Origin: Spirochaetota bacterium
GTDB lineage: Bacteria > Spirochaetota > UBA4802 > UBA5550
DNA length: 64,000 nucleotides
Assembly (NCBI GenBank): GCA_017999915.1
Contig: JAGNKX010000005.1
Span: forward strand, 1 to 64,000
Direction: 5' to 3'
Shown: one piece after another, positions 62,701-64,000 of the stretch
How positions within the stretch are numbered: the first letter of the stretch is position 1
Layout: each line of letters opens with the position of its first letter
The notes under the pieces: model-generated
What the model was told of the DNA's origin: nothing
The model's input: only the letters and a program-made list of their open reading frames with translations
The model's database searches: none
Position numbers and translations under genes: made by a program

Positions 62701-63183
62701 GTTCAGGTCCATGGTCCAGACCATGTCGCTCATCTTGTCCGTGATAAAGCGGTACTTCTCCTCGCTTTCCACGAGGCGCCTCTCCAGCTTGTGACGGTGG
62801 AGGGCCGTGTCGATCATGGAATAGAGGTGCAGGATATTGACCGGCTTCAGGATATACCCGTGGGGGTCCGTGTCGCGGGCGCGGGAAATCGTCGCGACAT
62901 CGGCGTTGCCGGTCATGTAGACCACGGGGATGGAGAGGGTTTGCTTGATTACCTTCGCGGCCTCGATACCGTCCATGGAGCCCGCGAGAACGATATCCAT
63001 GAGAATCAGGTCGGGATGGAGCTCGGCCGCCATACTCACGGCGTCTTCCCCCGTCTTGGCGCTGCCGCATACCTCGTACCCCAGCTTCAGCAGGGTACTC
63101 TGTATGTGCATCCCGACGATTGCCTCGTCTTCAACGATCAGTATCCTTGTCTGTGTCATAGGGCCATGATTGGCGAATTGCAA
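59737..63183 (-). CDS. REC-PAS(5)-HisKA-REC hybrid histidine kinase
   Basis: A 1148-residue soluble hybrid kinase. REC residues ~12-125 (LIVEDEAIVGMHI, LILMDIVLAGSMDG); about five PAS domains, ~135-765, with PAC-type ends such as VSRDISERRRAEE; HisKA with GGIAHDFNNLLMAILGN near residue 790; HATPase DPFFTTKFTGRGLGLAAV near 955; second REC ~1030-1148 (LLVDDEETIRSLG, VILDLTMPQMDG). The TTG at 63183 has a good GGGAGG site, while the ATG at 63159 does not; TTG is favoured, though eight residues longer. It is adjacent to the related kinase at 56442-59699 on the same strand. Confidence 0.92.
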   Translation of the reverse strand: MQFANHGPMTQTRILIVEDEAIVGMHIQSTLLKLGYEVCGSAKTGEDAVSMAAELHPDLILMDIVLAGSMDGIEAAKVIKQTLSIPVVYMTGNADVATISRARDTDPHGYILKPVNILHLYSMIDTALHRHKLERRLVESEEKYRFITDKMSDMVWTMDLNMRTTFAGPSIVNTLGFTPEERYAQKVEEQLTPESLTMIMKRFAVELKRDSEMGIDPERTITMEVEYYHKNGSTVWVENKMRAIRDREGRIIGIHGVSRDISERRRAEEALRNSECRFRALVDNLEDFVLIMDQAGVVTFENPITAASLGFSIMGKNAFEFIHPDDRERVLKDFKDVITRTNPHLPTLFRVRKLDNTWIHLEALATNMTDDPGIRGLLVMCHDVTQRVEAQQALHESEKRFRALIQNLQEMVVIMDAEGVVLFENPSTMKILGQSLFGKSVFDYIHPDDVESTRMAYLQVLDRTNDENPHLFRVRHANGSWLYMDAIAENLIDDESIRGNLVVCRDVTRRVKAEKDLRDSRQRYHALFHQSPAGVFMFSKDLVLTECNARLAEIMGSKRESIIGIDLKNLRNESLVRQLQDTINGNNNTYEGPYQAITSDTSLWISVTASPVRDDLGIVVGGMAVVSDLTDRKRAEESLSISEERNRLLVDNANEGIVVLQDWRFVFVNPRFIDITGYTREHLYSRAFTEFIHPDDRAMISERYRKRLGGDMTPFTYEARLIGREGAIKWIELNSVLFNWEGNPAVLLFVRDIGERKKAEEERRKIEAQIQQTQKLESLGVLAGGIAHDFNNLLMAILGNIDLALLDMSPVSPSRSNLQEAAKASQRAADLCRQMLAYSGKGRFLSEILDLNDVVEDMKHMLDLSVSKKAMLRYHFAPGLPSIEADATQMRQIIMNLVINASDAISEKSGIISISTGAMECDREFLAGSWLNEELPAGTYVYIEVADTGCGMDRAMLPKIFDPFFTTKFTGRGLGLAAVLGIVRSHKGAIRLHSERGRGTAFKIFLPAVEAPAERQPGGRGTEDGWRGSGTVLLVDDEETIRSLGKRMLERFGLTVLTASNGKEALDIFRERPDEIACVILDLTMPQMDGEEAFHELRKLRNGVPVIMSSGYNEQEITHRFTGKGPDGFIQKPYQMDILAGKLKEILG

Positions 63184-63416
63184 TAGTCCTCCCGGTATAG
63201 TGAAACAGAAAAAGGCATTAATAATTCAGCACCGGATCGGAACATCAGTCAATAACAATTTTCACGCTCTCCCGATCCTGGGATTCCTCTATATAATATA
63301 ACAAGAGACATGACGGTTTTTCAAAAAATTGAACGACACATTGCAAAAATGATTTGAAAATTGAGGTTATCCGGCTATGGTAAAATCGATCATAGACATT
63401 TACCGGCAGGATGTTC
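63184..63416. promoter_or_regulatory. Divergent promoter region
   Basis: About 230 bp between the minus-strand hybrid kinase and a plus-strand gene. It is AT-rich (TATATAATATAAC at ~63291, TTGAGGTTATCCGGCTATGG toward the gene). I see no strong palindrome. Confidence 0.4.
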
Positions 63417-64000
63417 ATGGACGAAAGCATATTCATAGATCTGCACAACAAGGCCGAGGATTTCGGATCGATCGAGAGGCTCGTCAGCGAGTCGTCGAAG
63501 CTCCGGAAAAAGCATTCCGAGGAGTCGATCTCCCTGATCAAACAGTCCCTCGAGATCGGCGATATCCTGAACCACGAATTCGAGATCATATCGCGGGCGA
63601 ATAAAACCATGCGGGACCAGCACAGCGCCATACTGAACTACTGCAACGTCCTCGATTCCAACACGGCCCGCCAGAAGGAGATCTTCGGCGCCCTTAAGGA
63701 CAATGCCTTCGTCAGCCATGATACGCTGGGCCAGGTGGAAGAGATGGTCCGGAGCCTCTCCGATTCGCTGCACAAGGCGATCATCCTCCTCCACATGATC
63801 ATCGAGAACGATAACGAGATCATCCTGATGGACAATCTCATCATTAGCCGGAAGAAGTTCCAGAGGGACTCCATAGACCGGCTCAAGAAGCTGGCCTTCC
63901 GGACCCTGGAAGACGCCGAGAGCGCCATCCGCGGTTCCTCGTCGAACCTCAAGCGCGGCCTTCAGCTGGCGGAGGGCCTTGCCGGGGTGGAGCGACACCT
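63417..64000 (+). CDS. Coiled-coil protein, N-terminal part (cut by window edge)
   Basis: The open frame from ATG 63417 runs to the window edge for about 195 residues: MDESIFIDLHNKAEDFGSIE, then long charged helical segments (SSKLRKKHSEESISLIKQSL, KFQRDSIDRLKKLAFRTLED). Heptad-like spacing suggests a coiled coil with no transmembrane segment or signal peptide in the visible part. An ATG two codons upstream (63411) is an alternative start with the same frame; AGG lies just before it. It is divergent from the hybrid kinase and could be a signalling scaffold or methyl-accepting-like helix bundle, but I cannot assign a family. Confidence 0.6.
   Translation, partial: MDESIFIDLHNKAEDFGSIERLVSESSKLRKKHSEESISLIKQSLEIGDILNHEFEIISRANKTMRDQHSAILNYCNVLDSNTARQKEIFGALKDNAFVSHDTLGQVEEMVRSLSDSLHKAIILLHMIIENDNEIILMDNLIISRKKFQRDSIDRLKKLAFRTLEDAESAIRGSSSNLKRGLQLAEGLAGVERH

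Overview
The window is a moderately GC-rich chromosomal segment of a Gram-negative-type bacterium. It encodes two proteins with a 7TMR-DISM periplasmic sensor plus seven-helix module, very long REC/PAS histidine kinases, a lipoprotein and many acyl-CoA genes. These, with frequent GC-rich palindromic intergenic repeats, would fit an uncultured spirochaete (Leptospirales-like) or a Desulfobacterota-type organism. That assignment is inference. I see no rRNA, tRNA, CRISPR array, prophage or intact insertion sequence.

Region 1 (1-17.5 kb, all minus strand) is a large acyl-CoA catabolic cluster. It holds two acyl-CoA dehydrogenases (one cut by the window edge), a TetR regulator, a PP2C-like protein, four thiolase-fold proteins in two overlapping pairs and four DUF35 (zinc ribbon/OB-fold) modules. 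It also holds a type I CoA-transferase pair, an acyl-CoA synthetase, an enoyl-CoA hydratase, a beta-keto-acid cleavage enzyme and a PHP-domain protein. Two DUF35 modules are fused to other domains: one to the keto-acid cleavage enzyme, one to two SCP2 domains. Several thiolase-fold proteins lack the canonical Cys and/or His. This recalls steroid side-chain aldolases (Ltp2-ChsH2), benzoylsuccinyl-CoA thiolase (BbsAB) and the archaeal thiolase/HMG-CoA synthase/DUF35 complex. A branched or polycyclic acyl substrate is my inference. Similar operator-like palindromes lie near both ends of the cluster.

Region 2 (17.8-34.4 kb) is mixed: a CsgG-like lipoprotein, flavin reductase, SH3-domain secreted protein, a membrane protein with a C-terminal cysteine motif, a three-gene GMC oxidoreductase cluster, a CPBP-like/AraC membrane pair, MarR, short-chain dehydrogenases, coaE, mobB and a chemoreceptor.

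Region 3 (34.6-43.3 kb, minus strand) is a second acyl-CoA operon: SCP-x-type thiolase, an 811-residue ferredoxin/GltD-like/nitroreductase fusion, an acyl-CoA ligase, two overlapping acyl-CoA dehydrogenases of which only one keeps the usual catalytic Glu, and a TetR repressor with a perfect 26-bp palindrome 16 bp upstream of its start.

Region 4 (43.3-64 kb) starts with a repeat-rich island containing a 154-nt array of perfect hairpins. It continues with an O-acetylhomoserine sulfhydrylase, an alpha/beta hydrolase, a STAS protein with a 7TMR-DISM hybrid kinase, a solitary DNA adenine methylase with an HTH, a CheD-like protein, Nudix, acetoacetate decarboxylase-like, AlkD-like and hemerythrin genes. 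Two giant REC/PAS kinases and a coiled-coil gene cut by the right edge complete it.
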